The notes: a model not told the origin generated them from the letters alone. DNA of 64,000 nt from Armatimonadota bacterium (GCA_031081585.1 JAVHLY010000013.1:18585-82584), one strand, 5' to 3'; shown: positions 15,992 to 24,511, counted from the first letter of the stretch. Numbers and translations are program-made.

Positions 15992-18514
15992 TCACCCACC
16001 CCCTTCAGATGGGGAAGCCTTTCGGGTGGCGACTGCGCCCGCAGGACGGTCCTCCCCCCGGGACCGGTCGAGGACGATGTTCACCAGGCGGCCCGGCACG
16101 ACGATCACGTCGGCCACCTCGTGCCCGTCCACGAACTTGCGGACGCGGGGGCTGGCCAGGGCCAGCCGGCGCGCCTCCTCCGCCGGCAGGTCGGCCGGCA
16201 CCCGGAGGCGGTCCCGCACCCGGCCGTCGACCTGCACCACCAGCGTGACCGTCTCCGCCCGCGCCAGCTCGGGGTCGTAGGCCGGCCAGACCTGCTGGTG
16301 CACGGAGTAGGGCTGGCCCAGGCGCTCCCACAGCTCCTCGGCGATGTGCGGGGTGAGCGGGGCCAGCATCAGGACCAGCGACCGCAGCGCCTCCGTCCAG
16401 GCCGCCCCGGCGGCCGCCCGCGTGCCGCGCACGTCCTGCAGGAAGTTCACGAACTCCATGAGCGCGGCGATGGCCGTGTTGAAGCGGAACTGCTCCAGGT
16501 CCTCCGTGACCCGCTTGATGGTGGCGTGCGTCCGGTGGCGCACCTCCCGCTCGCCGGGGCCCGCCGGTGCGTCCGGTCCGGGCGCGGCGGGCTCCACCAC
16601 CAGGCCCCAGACGCGGTGCAGGAAGCGGTGCACCCCCTCGATGCCCCGGCTGCTCCAGGGGCCGCCGTTCTCCCACGGCCCGATGAACATCAGGTAGGCC
16701 CGCACCGTGTCGGCGCCCAGCGTAGCCACGAACTCGTCGGGGTTGACGACATTGCCCCGCGACTTGCTCATCTTCTCCCCGTCCTCCCCCAGGATCACCC
16801 CCTGGTTAAAGAGGCGGCGCATCGGCTCGCGGAAGGGCACCAGCCCCAGGTCGGCCATGACCTTGGTCCAGAAGCGCGTGTAGAGCAGGTGCATGACGGC
16901 GTGTTCGATCCCGCCGGTGTACTGGTCCACCGGCAGCCAGTAGCGGCCGCGCTCCGGGTCGAAGGGGCCCGCCTGGTAGTCGGGGCTGACGTAGCGGTAC
17001 TGGTACCAGGAGGAGTCGACGAAGGTGTCCATGGTGTCGGTCTCCCGCTCCGCCTCGCCCCCGCAGCGCGGGCAGCGCGTGCGGCGGAAGGCCTCATGGT
17101 AGCGGAGGGGGGACTCGCCGGTGGGCAGGAATTCGGCGTCGTGGGGCAGCACCACCGGCAGGTCCTCGTCGGGCACCGGGACGGTGCCGCAGGCCGGGCA
17201 GTAGACGATGGGGATGGGGGTCCCCCAGTAGCGCTGCCGGCTGATCAGCCAGTCGTGCAGGCGGTAGTGCACGGCGCGCCGCCCGATCCCCTCCCGCTCC
17301 ATGTAGTCCGCGATGCGCTCCCATCCCTCGGGGCTCGGCAGGCCGTCGAAGGGGCCGGAGTTGACCATCGTTCCCTCGCCCAGATGGGCCTGCGGGAGGG
17401 GCTGGCCGTCCCACCCGGGCGGGGCGATGACGACGGGAATAGGCAGCCCGTAGCGCCGGGCGAAGTCGAAGTCCCGCTCGTCGTGGGCCGGCACCCCCAT
17501 GATGGCGCCGGTCCCGTAGGAGAGCAGGACGTAGTCGGCGATGTAGATGGGCACCGGAGCGCCGTTCATCGGGTTGACGGCGTAGGCGCCGGTGAAGACG
17601 CCGTCGCGCGCTTTCTCGGTGGAGAGGCGCTCGATGTCGCTGGCCCGCGCCGCCTTGAACTTGTAGGCCTCCACCTCGGCTCGGCGGTCCGGGGTGGCGA
17701 TCCGGTCCACCAGGGGGTGCTCGGGCGCGAGCACCGCAAAGGTCATCCCGTACACCGTATCCGGCCGCGTCGTGAAGACCTCGAAGCTCACCCCCGGGTG
17801 CCCCTGGACCGGGATCCGGAACTCCACCCCCCGGCTGCGCCCGATCCAGTGCTCCTGCAGCGTGCGCACCCGCTCGGGCCACTCCAGGCCGCTGAAGTCC
17901 AGTAGCTCCTCGGCGTAGGCGGTGATGCGCAGGAACCACTGCTCCAGGTTCTTCTTCACCACCGGCGTGCCGCACCGTTCGCACACCCGCTCCTCGCCCA
18001 CCACCTGCTCGCGCGCCAGCACGGTGTGGTCGCGGGGGCACCAGTCCACCGGGGCCAGCTTCCGGTAGGCCAGCCCGCGCTCGTACATGCGCAGGAAGAA
18101 CCACTGGTTCCACTTGTAGTAGGACGGGTCGCAGGTGACGATCTCCCGCTCCCAGTCCCACATCGCCCCCATGGAGCGCAGCTGGCGGCGCATGCGCTCG
18201 ATGTTGGCCATGGTCCAGGTGTAGGGGTGGATGTTGTGCTGGATGGCGGCGTTCTCCGCCGGCAGCCCGAAGGCGTCGAAGCCGATGGGGAACATCACGT
18301 TGTACCCCTGCATGCGCTTGAAGCGGGCGGCCGCGTCGGACGGGGCCATGGCGTACCAGTGCCCGATGTGCAGGTCGCCCGACGGGTAGGGGTACATGGT
18401 CAGGAAGTACCACTTGGGGCGCGGGTCGAAGTCGGGAGCGTGGTAGAGGCGGTCCTGCTCCCACCTGGCCTGCCAGCGCATCTCGATGGCCCGCGGATCG
18501 TAGCGGTCCGTCAT
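15992..18514 (-). CDS. leuS: Leucyl-tRNA synthetase
   Basis: Charges tRNA-Leu with leucine; class Ia synthetase. The 840-residue protein has HIGH at residues 49-52 (GDLHIGHW), a zinc-ribbon region with WCPRDHTVLARE and CERCG, the editing domain (about 220-420) and KMSKS near residue 580 (GEKMSKSRGNVV), ending in the small C-terminal domain PGRLVNIV. ATG 18514 is chosen; an in-frame ATG three codons upstream (18523) is almost as good, since the GAGGGCGAGG ribosome-binding site serves either. It lies 44 bases after ilvE and under the same leucine T-box leader, so both respond to uncharged tRNA-Leu. Confidence 0.97.
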   Translation of the reverse strand: MTDRYDPRAIEMRWQARWEQDRLYHAPDFDPRPKWYFLTMYPYPSGDLHIGHWYAMAPSDAAARFKRMQGYNVMFPIGFDAFGLPAENAAIQHNIHPYTWTMANIERMRRQLRSMGAMWDWEREIVTCDPSYYKWNQWFFLRMYERGLAYRKLAPVDWCPRDHTVLAREQVVGEERVCERCGTPVVKKNLEQWFLRITAYAEELLDFSGLEWPERVRTLQEHWIGRSRGVEFRIPVQGHPGVSFEVFTTRPDTVYGMTFAVLAPEHPLVDRIATPDRRAEVEAYKFKAARASDIERLSTEKARDGVFTGAYAVNPMNGAPVPIYIADYVLLSYGTGAIMGVPAHDERDFDFARRYGLPIPVVIAPPGWDGQPLPQAHLGEGTMVNSGPFDGLPSPEGWERIADYMEREGIGRRAVHYRLHDWLISRQRYWGTPIPIVYCPACGTVPVPDEDLPVVLPHDAEFLPTGESPLRYHEAFRRTRCPRCGGEAERETDTMDTFVDSSWYQYRYVSPDYQAGPFDPERGRYWLPVDQYTGGIEHAVMHLLYTRFWTKVMADLGLVPFREPMRRLFNQGVILGEDGEKMSKSRGNVVNPDEFVATLGADTVRAYLMFIGPWENGGPWSSRGIEGVHRFLHRVWGLVVEPAAPGPDAPAGPGEREVRHRTHATIKRVTEDLEQFRFNTAIAALMEFVNFLQDVRGTRAAAGAAWTEALRSLVLMLAPLTPHIAEELWERLGQPYSVHQQVWPAYDPELARAETVTLVVQVDGRVRDRLRVPADLPAEEARRLALASPRVRKFVDGHEVADVIVVPGRLVNIVLDRSRGEDRPAGAVATRKASPSEGGG

Positions 18515-18558
18515 GGTTGGCATCCTCGCCCTCTGCATACCGGTCTCGCGCCCGCGGC

Positions 18559-19500
18559 TCACGTGGCGGCGGCCCGGTGGGCGGCCGCCACGGGCGTCCG
18601 CCACCCGTGGCGGTCGGGCAGGTGGCCCTCGGCGATCCCGAAGAACTCCGCCATCAGCCGCTCGGTGATCGGCCCGCGGCGGCCCGTGCCGACGGGGACC
18701 CGGTCCACCGAGCGCACCGGGGTGATCTCCGCCGCCGTCCCCGTGAAGAAGACCTCGTCGGCGACGTAGAGCATCTCCCGCGGGATGAGGCTCTCCCGCA
18801 CCGGGATGCCCAGGTCGGCGCACAGGGTCATCACCACCTGGCGGGTGACGCCCGGCAGGATCCCGCTGCTGAGCGGCGGGGTGTGCACGACGCCCTGGCG
18901 CACGACGAAGATGTTCTCCCCGCTCCCCTCGCTGACGTAGCCATGCACGTCCAGGGCGATCCCCTCGGCGAAGCCGTGGTCCGCCGCCTCCATGGCCACG
19001 AAGGAGGAGTTCACGTAGTTCCCGCCCATCTTCGCCATCGTCGCCACGGTGTCGGTGGCGACCCGCCGCCAGGAGGAGACCATCACGTCCACCCCCTGCT
19101 CGAGCGCCTCCTCCCCCAGGTAGCGACCCCACTCGAAGGTGGCGATGGCCACCTCCAGGGACGCCTTGCGCGCGTCCAGGCTGAGCGACCCCACGCCGCG
19201 GAAGACCACGGGCCGGATGTAGCAGCTCTGGTGCCCGTTCCGGCGGATGAGGGTGGCGATGGCCTCGGCCAGCTCCGCCCGGGTGTAGGGCAGCTCCATG
19301 CGGGCGATCCGGCAGGAGTCGATCAGGCGCTGCAGGTGCGCGTCCAGGCAGAAGACCGCCGGCCCCTCCGGCGTGGCGTAGGCCCGGATCCCCTCGAAGA
19401 CGCTGCTGCCGTAGTGGAGCGCGTGGGCCAGCACGTGCACCCGCGCCTCCTCCCAGGGGACGATGCGTCCGTTGAACCAGATCACCTCTGCCGTCTGCAC
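18559..19500 (-). CDS. ilvE: Branched-chain amino acid aminotransferase
   Basis: PLP enzyme that interconverts leucine, isoleucine and valine with their 2-oxo acids. The class IV aminotransferase fold is evident: WFNGRIVPWEEARVHVLAHALHYG at the N-terminus, PLP lysine K157 in MAKMGGNYVNSS, and SEGSGENIFVV. The GTG at 19500 is chosen because GGGAGG lies about nine bases upstream and it gives the standard 313-residue length. First gene after the T-box terminator; leuS follows. Coupling the last step of leucine synthesis to leucyl-tRNA synthetase through one leader is biochemically sensible. Confidence 0.95.
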   Translation of the reverse strand: MQTAEVIWFNGRIVPWEEARVHVLAHALHYGSSVFEGIRAYATPEGPAVFCLDAHLQRLIDSCRIARMELPYTRAELAEAIATLIRRNGHQSCYIRPVVFRGVGSLSLDARKASLEVAIATFEWGRYLGEEALEQGVDVMVSSWRRVATDTVATMAKMGGNYVNSSFVAMEAADHGFAEGIALDVHGYVSEGSGENIFVVRQGVVHTPPLSSGILPGVTRQVVMTLCADLGIPVRESLIPREMLYVADEVFFTGTAAEITPVRSVDRVPVGTGRRGPITERLMAEFFGIAEGHLPDRHGWRTPVAAAHRAAAT

Positions 19501-19542
19501 CCCTCTTCCCTCCCGGCCGGGCCGCCGCACCCGGCATCGCCT

Positions 19543-19583
19543 CTGAAAACAGCACAGCCGCCTCCGTCAGGGACGAAGGCGGC
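19543..19583 (-). terminator. T-box intrinsic terminator ahead of ilvE
   Basis: On the minus strand a GC-rich stem (GCCGCCTTCGTC pairing with GACGGAGGCGGC, 19583-19557, with one mismatch near the loop) is followed by a short U-rich stretch (TGTTTTC). It lies just after the T-box sequence, in the normal place for the hairpin that competes with the antiterminator. Confidence 0.85.
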
Positions 19584-19790
19584 CTCCGCGGTACCACCCT
19601 GCTTGGCGGCGCCCGAGGGCACCACCCGCTCAACCCCGGTCACGTCGGGTGGACGGCACAGGCTCGGCGTCGCCTCGCCTGTGCGGCTCCCGGGCGAGTT
19701 CGGCCCCGGCGCGACCGGACTCGCAACCTGCCGTCCGGCTCTCTGACGCGGCCGTGAACCTACTGCTCCCGGTCCTCGCCTTGCGTTCAG
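19543..19790 (-). ncRNA. T-box leader (leucine specifier) controlling ilvE-leuS
   Basis: tRNA-sensing leader RNA. The conserved T-box AGGGTGGTACCGCGG is at 19600-19586 and would pair with the free acceptor end of uncharged tRNA in the antiterminator. Stem I landmarks are GGGAGCAGTAGG (19770-19759) and AGAGAGCCGG (19744-19735). The specifier region reads GAA-CTC-GCCC, giving CTC (19698-19696), a leucine codon, which agrees with leuS and ilvE downstream. High uncharged tRNA-Leu should allow read-through past the terminator at 19583-19543. The 5' end is placed from the promoter and is approximate. Confidence 0.92.
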
Positions 19791-19795
19791 CCTCT

Positions 19796-19824
19796 AGTAT
19801 CCGCCCCGCCTTCCCAACGGTCAA
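19796..19824 (-). promoter_or_regulatory. Sigma-70-type promoter of the T-box/ilvE/leuS operon
   Basis: Minus strand: -35 TTGACC (19824-19819), 17-bp spacer, -10 GATACT (19801-19796). Transcription would start about 19789, directly ahead of the T-box Stem I. Confidence 0.75.
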
Positions 19825-20138
19825 GATCACGCCGCGTTGGCCGTCCGCGCGGGCCGGGCCGCCACGGGCGCCCGGCGAGGCCTGGGTCGATCACTGGCGA
19901 GCCGTGTCGGCGACACCCGGTCCTCCCGGAGCTCGGCGAGCCTCCCCCCGGCGCGTGGTGGGCGAGGCGGCGAGCGCGTGCGGCCGTTCCCCCCTGCCCC
20001 GGAACTGTCCGATAAACCTGCTGCTGACCCGCACGGTTTGATGGGACAGATAGAGCGCCCTCTGCCCATCGGCCCCAGGGGAGGGGCGGCCGCCATTTTC
20101 ACACGACCTGTTCGCGGGGCCGCAAGAGGAGCAGGCTG
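19825..20138. other. Intergenic region between the T-box promoter and the glycosidase-like gene
   Basis: About 310 bases separating divergent transcription units. It holds the AGAGGAG ribosome-binding site of the next gene at its right end. No convincing promoter for the plus-strand gene, no small ORF with coding character and no RNA motif was recognised. Confidence 0.5.
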
Positions 20139-21143
20139 ATGGGAAGGATCGCCATGCCGTTCATGGTTGTCGTGGGCGTCGTGGTGGCCGCCGGAGGCGT
20201 TTCGCTGGCACGGGCTGCCGCCACGTCGGCGCAGATCACTGCGCCCCTGCCCACAGGCCGGAACCCCTTCGGGCTGATGCTGCCGTCTCAGCTGGTCCGC
20301 TCGCCTCAGGGGATGCGGATCGCCCAAGCCCTGGGGGCCGTCTATTTCCGGCCCTCCTCAGTCTTCCTGAACCGATGGCACGGGACCTGCCAGGAGTGCG
20401 ACATCGCCCTGAGAACTGGGTTGAAACTGGTGCTCACTGTGCGAAACAGCGGCCCGCTGCCCACCGCCCCGCCCGGCGACTTGGCCGCTTATCAACGCAG
20501 ACTCTCCCAGGTCCTCGACAGGTATCGCCCGGTGGCCCTGGCGGTGGAGAACGAGGAGAACTCGGCCCTGTTTTACACGGGAACGCCCGAAGACTACAGC
20601 GCTCAACTGCGAGCCGCCTGCCAGGTGGCGCACCGACAGGGGATCCTCTGCACCAACGGCGGGCTGGTCAGCACGCTGGTGGCCCTCCTGGTCTATGACC
20701 ACTACCAGGCCAGCGGGCGATCAGCCATGGCCCGAGACTTCGCCGCCAGGGCCTTGACGGCGGATGTGCAACGGCAGTGGCACTCGCCCCAGGCTCAGGA
20801 GCAACTCCGCAGGGGCAAAGCGCTCCTCTCGGCCTACCGCGCTGCCGGGGTGGACCAGGTGAACTTCCACTGGTACATCGCCGATACTCGCGCGCTGGAG
20901 GAAGCTGTGGCTTATCTGAGGGCGCAGACGGGTCTGCCCGTCATCACCAACGAAGTCGGCCAGCTCACCGACGACCCCAACCAGACGACAGCCGTCATGG
21001 GCAAGATCGTGGAGCTGGGGGTGCCCATCGCGGTGTGGTTCGGCCTGGATGGGCCGAAAGCACGGGGATTGGTCAATGCTGACGGCACACTGCGACCCAC
21101 CGGCGAAGCATTCAAGCGCTTCATTGACGAGCATTTCAAATAG
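20139..21143 (+). CDS. Secreted clan GH-A glycosidase-like protein
   Basis: Exported protein of 334 residues with a signal peptide (about 1-28) and a TIM-barrel pattern. The sequence has acidic residues in the two expected places: ENEEN (E137-E140) after strand 4 and LPVITNEVGQ (E272) after strand 7, like acid/base and nucleophile of GH-A enzymes. Two Cys (CQEC) near residue 84 could form a disulfide. ATG 20139 is preceded by AGAGGAG. Base composition is less extreme than in its neighbours, and fragments of a possibly related gene lie downstream, which hints at acquisition and decay. Substrate unknown. Confidence 0.6.
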   Translation: MGRIAMPFMVVVGVVVAAGGVSLARAAATSAQITAPLPTGRNPFGLMLPSQLVRSPQGMRIAQALGAVYFRPSSVFLNRWHGTCQECDIALRTGLKLVLTVRNSGPLPTAPPGDLAAYQRRLSQVLDRYRPVALAVENEENSALFYTGTPEDYSAQLRAACQVAHRQGILCTNGGLVSTLVALLVYDHYQASGRSAMARDFAARALTADVQRQWHSPQAQEQLRRGKALLSAYRAAGVDQVNFHWYIADTRALEEAVAYLRAQTGLPVITNEVGQLTDDPNQTTAVMGKIVELGVPIAVWFGLDGPKARGLVNADGTLRPTGEAFKRFIDEHFK

Positions 21144-21203
21144 CCACGGCTGCCTGTCAGCCCGCCATCCCCTGGCGCAGGGCACATCGTCAGCGAGGGT
21201 CCC

Positions 21204-21410
21204 GTGAAACGCTTTCCGCTCCGCCTGCTCCCCTTCGTTGTGCTGGTATCTACTCCGGCTGCATCGGTGGTGTCCTCTTCCGCTGCGCCGACCGGCATTC
21301 CGCCCACGATCGCGCCTGCGGCCGTGTCGCCCATCTTTGGCGTGCACGTCGTCTTCGCACGGAATGCGACGCCGGACGCCGCGCTCATCCGCTCGCTCGG
21401 GCCAGGGTGA
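21204..21410 (+). pseudogene. Short exported ORF, probable fragment of a larger secreted protein
   Basis: A 68-codon ORF starting GTG with GAGGG upstream. It encodes a signal peptide (MKRFPLRLLPFVVLVSTPAASV) and then FGVHVVFARNATPDAALIRSLGPG, which looks like the first strand of a secreted TIM-barrel protein. It stops abruptly in a TGA that overlaps the next GTG (GTGA). The likeliest reading is that this and the following ORF are remains of one gene broken by frameshift and deletion. A real two-cistron arrangement cannot be excluded. Confidence 0.5.
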
Positions 21411-21691
21411 CCACCCTCTGGCTGTACCCGGCCCCCGGCGGCCGGTTCAACGGGCATCAGGCGAGCCAACTGGTCAACCTGGTCAAGGAGCGGACGGGCG
21501 GGCTGGACGTCTACGTCCATCTCATGCCCAACGCCAGGTCGGAGGCGGTTGGCGCCGGCGGTAGGGGCGACCCCGACCTGCCTGAGAGGCGCGGGGGCTT
21601 TACCTTGCCCGGCGATATGGACAGCTACCTGGCCGCCAGCCCAGCCGCCCTGCCCGTAGGAGTGGATCCCGTCTTCGTGGAGGCGAAGTGA
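21407..21691 (+). pseudogene. Short ORF downstream of the exported fragment
   Basis: A 94-codon ORF whose GTG overlaps the preceding stop. It begins TTLWLYPAPGGRFNGHQASQLVNLVKERTG, plausible as a barrel strand and helix, and becomes low in complexity after about residue 45. No family recognised. It has no signal peptide or ribosome-binding site of its own. Treated as the displaced continuation of the preceding fragment; if translated it would rely on coupling. It converges on the ThiF-like gene. Confidence 0.4.
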
Positions 21692-21734
21692 AGGCGCCAT
21701 CTGCCATGCCCCGCCTGAACGCGTTGAAGCCGAA

Positions 21735-22652
21735 CTACGAGCCTCCCTGCGGCGCAGGCCGGCTGCGGAGCCTGGCCCCCTTCAGCAGGAACCGCTTGAC
21801 GTACCAGCGCTTGAGCCGCTGGAGGGGGTGGCGGTTGCCCCACCACAGCCGCCCGCGTTGGTACTGCATGGTGTAGGCGTCGAACTGCGAGAAGTAGGGT
21901 ACGGGTCTGACGGGCCCGCGCCCCAGCAGGATCTTCACGATCTCCGCCGCCGCCATGCCGCTCGCAATCTGGCAGGCCACGCCGAGCGACGGGCCGTATC
22001 CTCTCTGGAAGTCTACGCTCTTGGGGTCCATGTACCTCAGATGGATCCCGGCGGGTGCTGTCCCGACCGCGAAGGCGATCAGCTGCTCTTCCAGACTCAA
22101 CCCGTCTCGGAGATCATAGTACTCCTCGAAGCTCATCCCGGTGGGCGAGAATACGAGCAGGACGCCGCTGAACCCGAGCGGGCCCGCGGAGACCACGTAC
22201 AGTCCTCTGTCGCGCGCCCGGGAACAGATCAGCCGGCGGGCTTCGAGGGCGAAGTAGTCCAGGGCGTCCTGCACCACGTCGGCCCCGGCGAGGAACTCGT
22301 CCACGTTGTGCTTGCCGATGGGCTCCGTGAACACCGTCACGTCCGCCTCAGGGTTGATGGTGCGGATGATCTCCGCCATGACCTCCGCTTTGTTCTGCCT
22401 CAACGTGTGAACAGTTGCGCCGTACTGCCGGTTCATGTTCACGACCTCGAACACGTCGGCGTCAGCGATGCGGAAGCGGCCGATGCCCGTACGGGCGAGC
22501 GTGGCCGCGGCCACCCCGCCCATTCCTCCCATCCCCGGGATGGCGACGCAGACGTGCCGCAACCGCTCCTGTTCCGCCGGGGTGACGAGTCCGATGTTGC
22601 GCGAGAAGGCTTGCGAATAATAGTCAGCCAGCGATGACGCTGCCGTACTCAT
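21735..22652 (-). CDS. ThiF/MoeB/E1-like adenylyltransferase, unassigned
   Basis: Rossmann-type E1-like protein that should adenylate a carboxyl group using ATP. Of its 305 residues, about 35-160 form the nucleotide domain: AIPGMGGMGGVAAATLARTG, ADADVFEVVNMNRQYGA and RQNKAEVM, matching the glycine loop, acidic strand, NxNRQ and Lys of the family. The two CxxC zinc motifs of ThiF and MoeB are absent, and no obvious catalytic Cys is seen. The C-terminal part (about 235-305) is basic and aromatic and not recognised. ATG 22652 has GGGAGGAG upstream. No ubiquitin-like or sulfur-carrier partner gene is adjacent. Confidence 0.8.
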   Translation of the reverse strand: MSTAASSLADYYSQAFSRNIGLVTPAEQERLRHVCVAIPGMGGMGGVAAATLARTGIGRFRIADADVFEVVNMNRQYGATVHTLRQNKAEVMAEIIRTINPEADVTVFTEPIGKHNVDEFLAGADVVQDALDYFALEARRLICSRARDRGLYVVSAGPLGFSGVLLVFSPTGMSFEEYYDLRDGLSLEEQLIAFAVGTAPAGIHLRYMDPKSVDFQRGYGPSLGVACQIASGMAAAEIVKILLGRGPVRPVPYFSQFDAYTMQYQRGRLWWGNRHPLQRLKRWYVKRFLLKGARLRSRPAPQGGS

Positions 22653-23082
22653 GGCTCCTCCCTTCGATGGCAGCCACCTGCACGACTGGCCGCGGAAGCA
22701 GATGGACGGCAGGCCAAGTCCCCCCTGTGGCCCTAGCCTCTGAGCTCCCCACGCAGCGGGGTAAAGTCCCCACCGCCGCCTTCGGGTGCGGGAGGAGGAT
22801 CCGGGCCGTGCGGCAAGCCTTCCGTCGCCCGTCCGAGGCCACGGGTCGCGGGGTCGAGGCTCCCGCAGCGGAGGTCGACCGTCGGTTTGGGGCTGGTAGG
22901 ACACCGCGCGTCAGATGGCGGTGATCACCGCGTGGGCCCACCTGCCCAACGGCAGCGGTGCACTGTGGTTCACCGCGCATCCGCTGACGATGGTCAATCC
23001 AATCGTCCCGATCGGACTCGGGTTCTGGATGTGCTATGGAGCTACACCCTTCCGGGGAAGCGGAAAAGACGGGTGGTGTGTG
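22653..23082. other. 430-base non-coding gap before tRNA-Ala
   Basis: No gene is supported. An ORF here on the minus strand begins inside the tRNA (MALRRSGVRIPSG, the usual false translation of a tRNA) and is rejected. Small GC-rich hairpins occur, for example GGGG-TAAAGT-CCCC at about 22758-22771, but no known riboswitch signature was found. It contains the 3' flank of tRNA-Ala and the upstream region of the ThiF-like gene. Confidence 0.5.
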
Positions 23083-23158
23083 TGGTGGACCGGAGGGGAT
23101 TCGAACCCCCGACCTCCTCAATGCCATTGAGGCGCGCTCCCAACTGCGCCACCGGCCC
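23083..23158 (-). tRNA. tRNA-Ala (anticodon GGC), CCA encoded
   Basis: 76-nt cloverleaf on the minus strand. The acceptor stem GGGCCGG pairs with CCGGTCC and is followed by an encoded ACCA. The anticodon stem CCTCA/TGAGG closes loop ATGGCAT, giving anticodon GGC, which reads GCC alanine codons. The T arm carries GGTTCGAATCC. Confidence 0.96.
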
Positions 23159-23197
23159 GGAATCCTCTTCGATTATAGGTGTGCACGTGCAGGAGCG

Positions 23198-24511
23198 TCA
23201 ACGAACGCGGGCCGGCGTGGCGCGGCGCTCGAGCGCCGTGAGGCTGACCGCGTCGCGCAGGGTTGCCGCGCGCTGCGGCGGTCGAGCCTCCGCGGCCTCC
23301 CGGTCGAAGGCGTCGATGATCCGCCCGAAGGCCTCCACCACCGCCGGGTCGAACTGCGAGCCCGAGCCGGCGGCGATGCGCGCCCGGGCCTCCGCCGGGG
23401 TGAGGGCGCGACGGTAGGGGCGGTCGTGGGTCATGGCCTCATAGGCGTCGGCCACCGCCAGCACGCGCGCGCCCACCGGGATGGCCTCGCCGGCCAGCCC
23501 GCGCGGGTAGCCGCGGCCGTCCCACCGCTCGTGGCTGTGCAGCACCGCCCGCTTCACCCCTTCCGGCAGCGGCGCCGACTGGAGGATCTGGTAGCCGGCC
23601 TCGGCGTGGCGGCGGATCAACCGGTGCTCCTCGGGCGTGAGGCGTCCGGGCTTGCCCAGGACGGCGTCGGGCACGGCGATCTTCCCCACGTCGTGCAGGC
23701 GCGCGGCCATGACGATCTCCTCAACCGTGCCAGGATCCAGCTCCATGGCCCGCGCCAGGGCCTCAGCCAGGCGAGCCACGCGGCTGGAATGATCGCCGGT
23801 GTAGGCGTCGCGCGCGTCGATGGCACTGGCCAGTGCCTGGTAGGTCCCCAGGTGGGCGGCGATCAGGTCGGCCTGCTGCTGCAGCAGCTGGCGCGAGGCG
23901 CGCCGCACCAGCACGAAGACGGAGAGGTAGAGGAGCAGCAGACCGCCGGTTACGGCGTTCCAGATGATGCGGCGGAGCACGGCAAACCGCTCGTACAGCG
24001 GCGTCAGGTCGTAGGAGATCTCGTAGGCTCCCAGCGGCGGCGAGGCCGCCCGCGCCTGCACGGGCACGAAGACCAGTGCCGCGTCCGGGGAGAGGCGCTC
24101 CAGGCGCTGCCGGTCGCGGACGAAGCGGCGGAAGCCCTCGGGTGTGCGCAAGTCCGCGGCCACCGGCGCCACGCCGACCGGCTCGTCGGCGTTGCTGTAG
24201 AGGAGCAGCCCGTCGGCCCGCCACAGGCGCACGCGCAGCAGGTCAGGGGAGTGGGTGCTGGTGCGGAAGAGAGCGTCGAGGACGGCCTGGCGGTCAGCTG
24301 CCAGCGGCCCGCGCAGGTCCTCGGGGGTCAGCGTCGGCCCGAAGGCGCGCACGATGCTCTCCGCGGCGACGTGCGCCTCCCGGTCGACCAGGATCGCGGT
24401 CACCAGCCGGGTGGTGGCGACGGAGAGTCCCACGGCCAGCGCCACGGCGATGAGGGCGCTGGCCAGGGTGAAGCGCTGGAGCAGCGTCAGCCGGGCCCAG
24501 AGGCGGAGCAT
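23198..24511 (-). CDS. Membrane HD-GYP domain phosphohydrolase
   Basis: Probable cyclic-di-GMP phosphodiesterase with an extracytoplasmic sensor. Of 437 residues, a first transmembrane segment lies at about 12-40, a sensor domain at 41-180 and a second transmembrane segment at about 183-205. The HD-GYP domain (about 225-415) shows HDVGK, RRHAEAGYQIL, HSHERWDGRGYPRGL (the HD-GYP signature) and ADAYEAMTHDRPYR. All metal-binding His/Asp residues appear present. No GGDEF partner is in the window. The gene lies between tRNA-Ala and the molybdopterin genes. Confidence 0.92.
   Translation of the reverse strand: MLRLWARLTLLQRFTLASALIAVALAVGLSVATTRLVTAILVDREAHVAAESIVRAFGPTLTPEDLRGPLAADRQAVLDALFRTSTHSPDLLRVRLWRADGLLLYSNADEPVGVAPVAADLRTPEGFRRFVRDRQRLERLSPDAALVFVPVQARAASPPLGAYEISYDLTPLYERFAVLRRIIWNAVTGGLLLLYLSVFVLVRRASRQLLQQQADLIAAHLGTYQALASAIDARDAYTGDHSSRVARLAEALARAMELDPGTVEEIVMAARLHDVGKIAVPDAVLGKPGRLTPEEHRLIRRHAEAGYQILQSAPLPEGVKRAVLHSHERWDGRGYPRGLAGEAIPVGARVLAVADAYEAMTHDRPYRRALTPAEARARIAAGSGSQFDPAVVEAFGRIIDAFDREAAEARPPQRAATLRDAVSLTALERRATPARVR

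Noticed and set aside
15992..19633. leuS frame open far upstream through ilvE and the T-box
   Set aside because: The upstream portion is out of frame with ilvE and overlaps the T-box; LeuRS motifs begin only at ATG 18514.
22653..23082. Possible riboswitch or small RNA in the gap upstream of the ThiF-like gene
   Set aside because: Conserved cores of TPP, cobalamin and c-di-GMP-I riboswitches were looked for by eye and not found; only weak hairpins are present.
22624..23127. 167-codon minus-strand ORF starting within tRNA-Ala
   Set aside because: Its start is the typical false translation of a tRNA gene, and the rest overlaps the non-coding gap without recognisable features.
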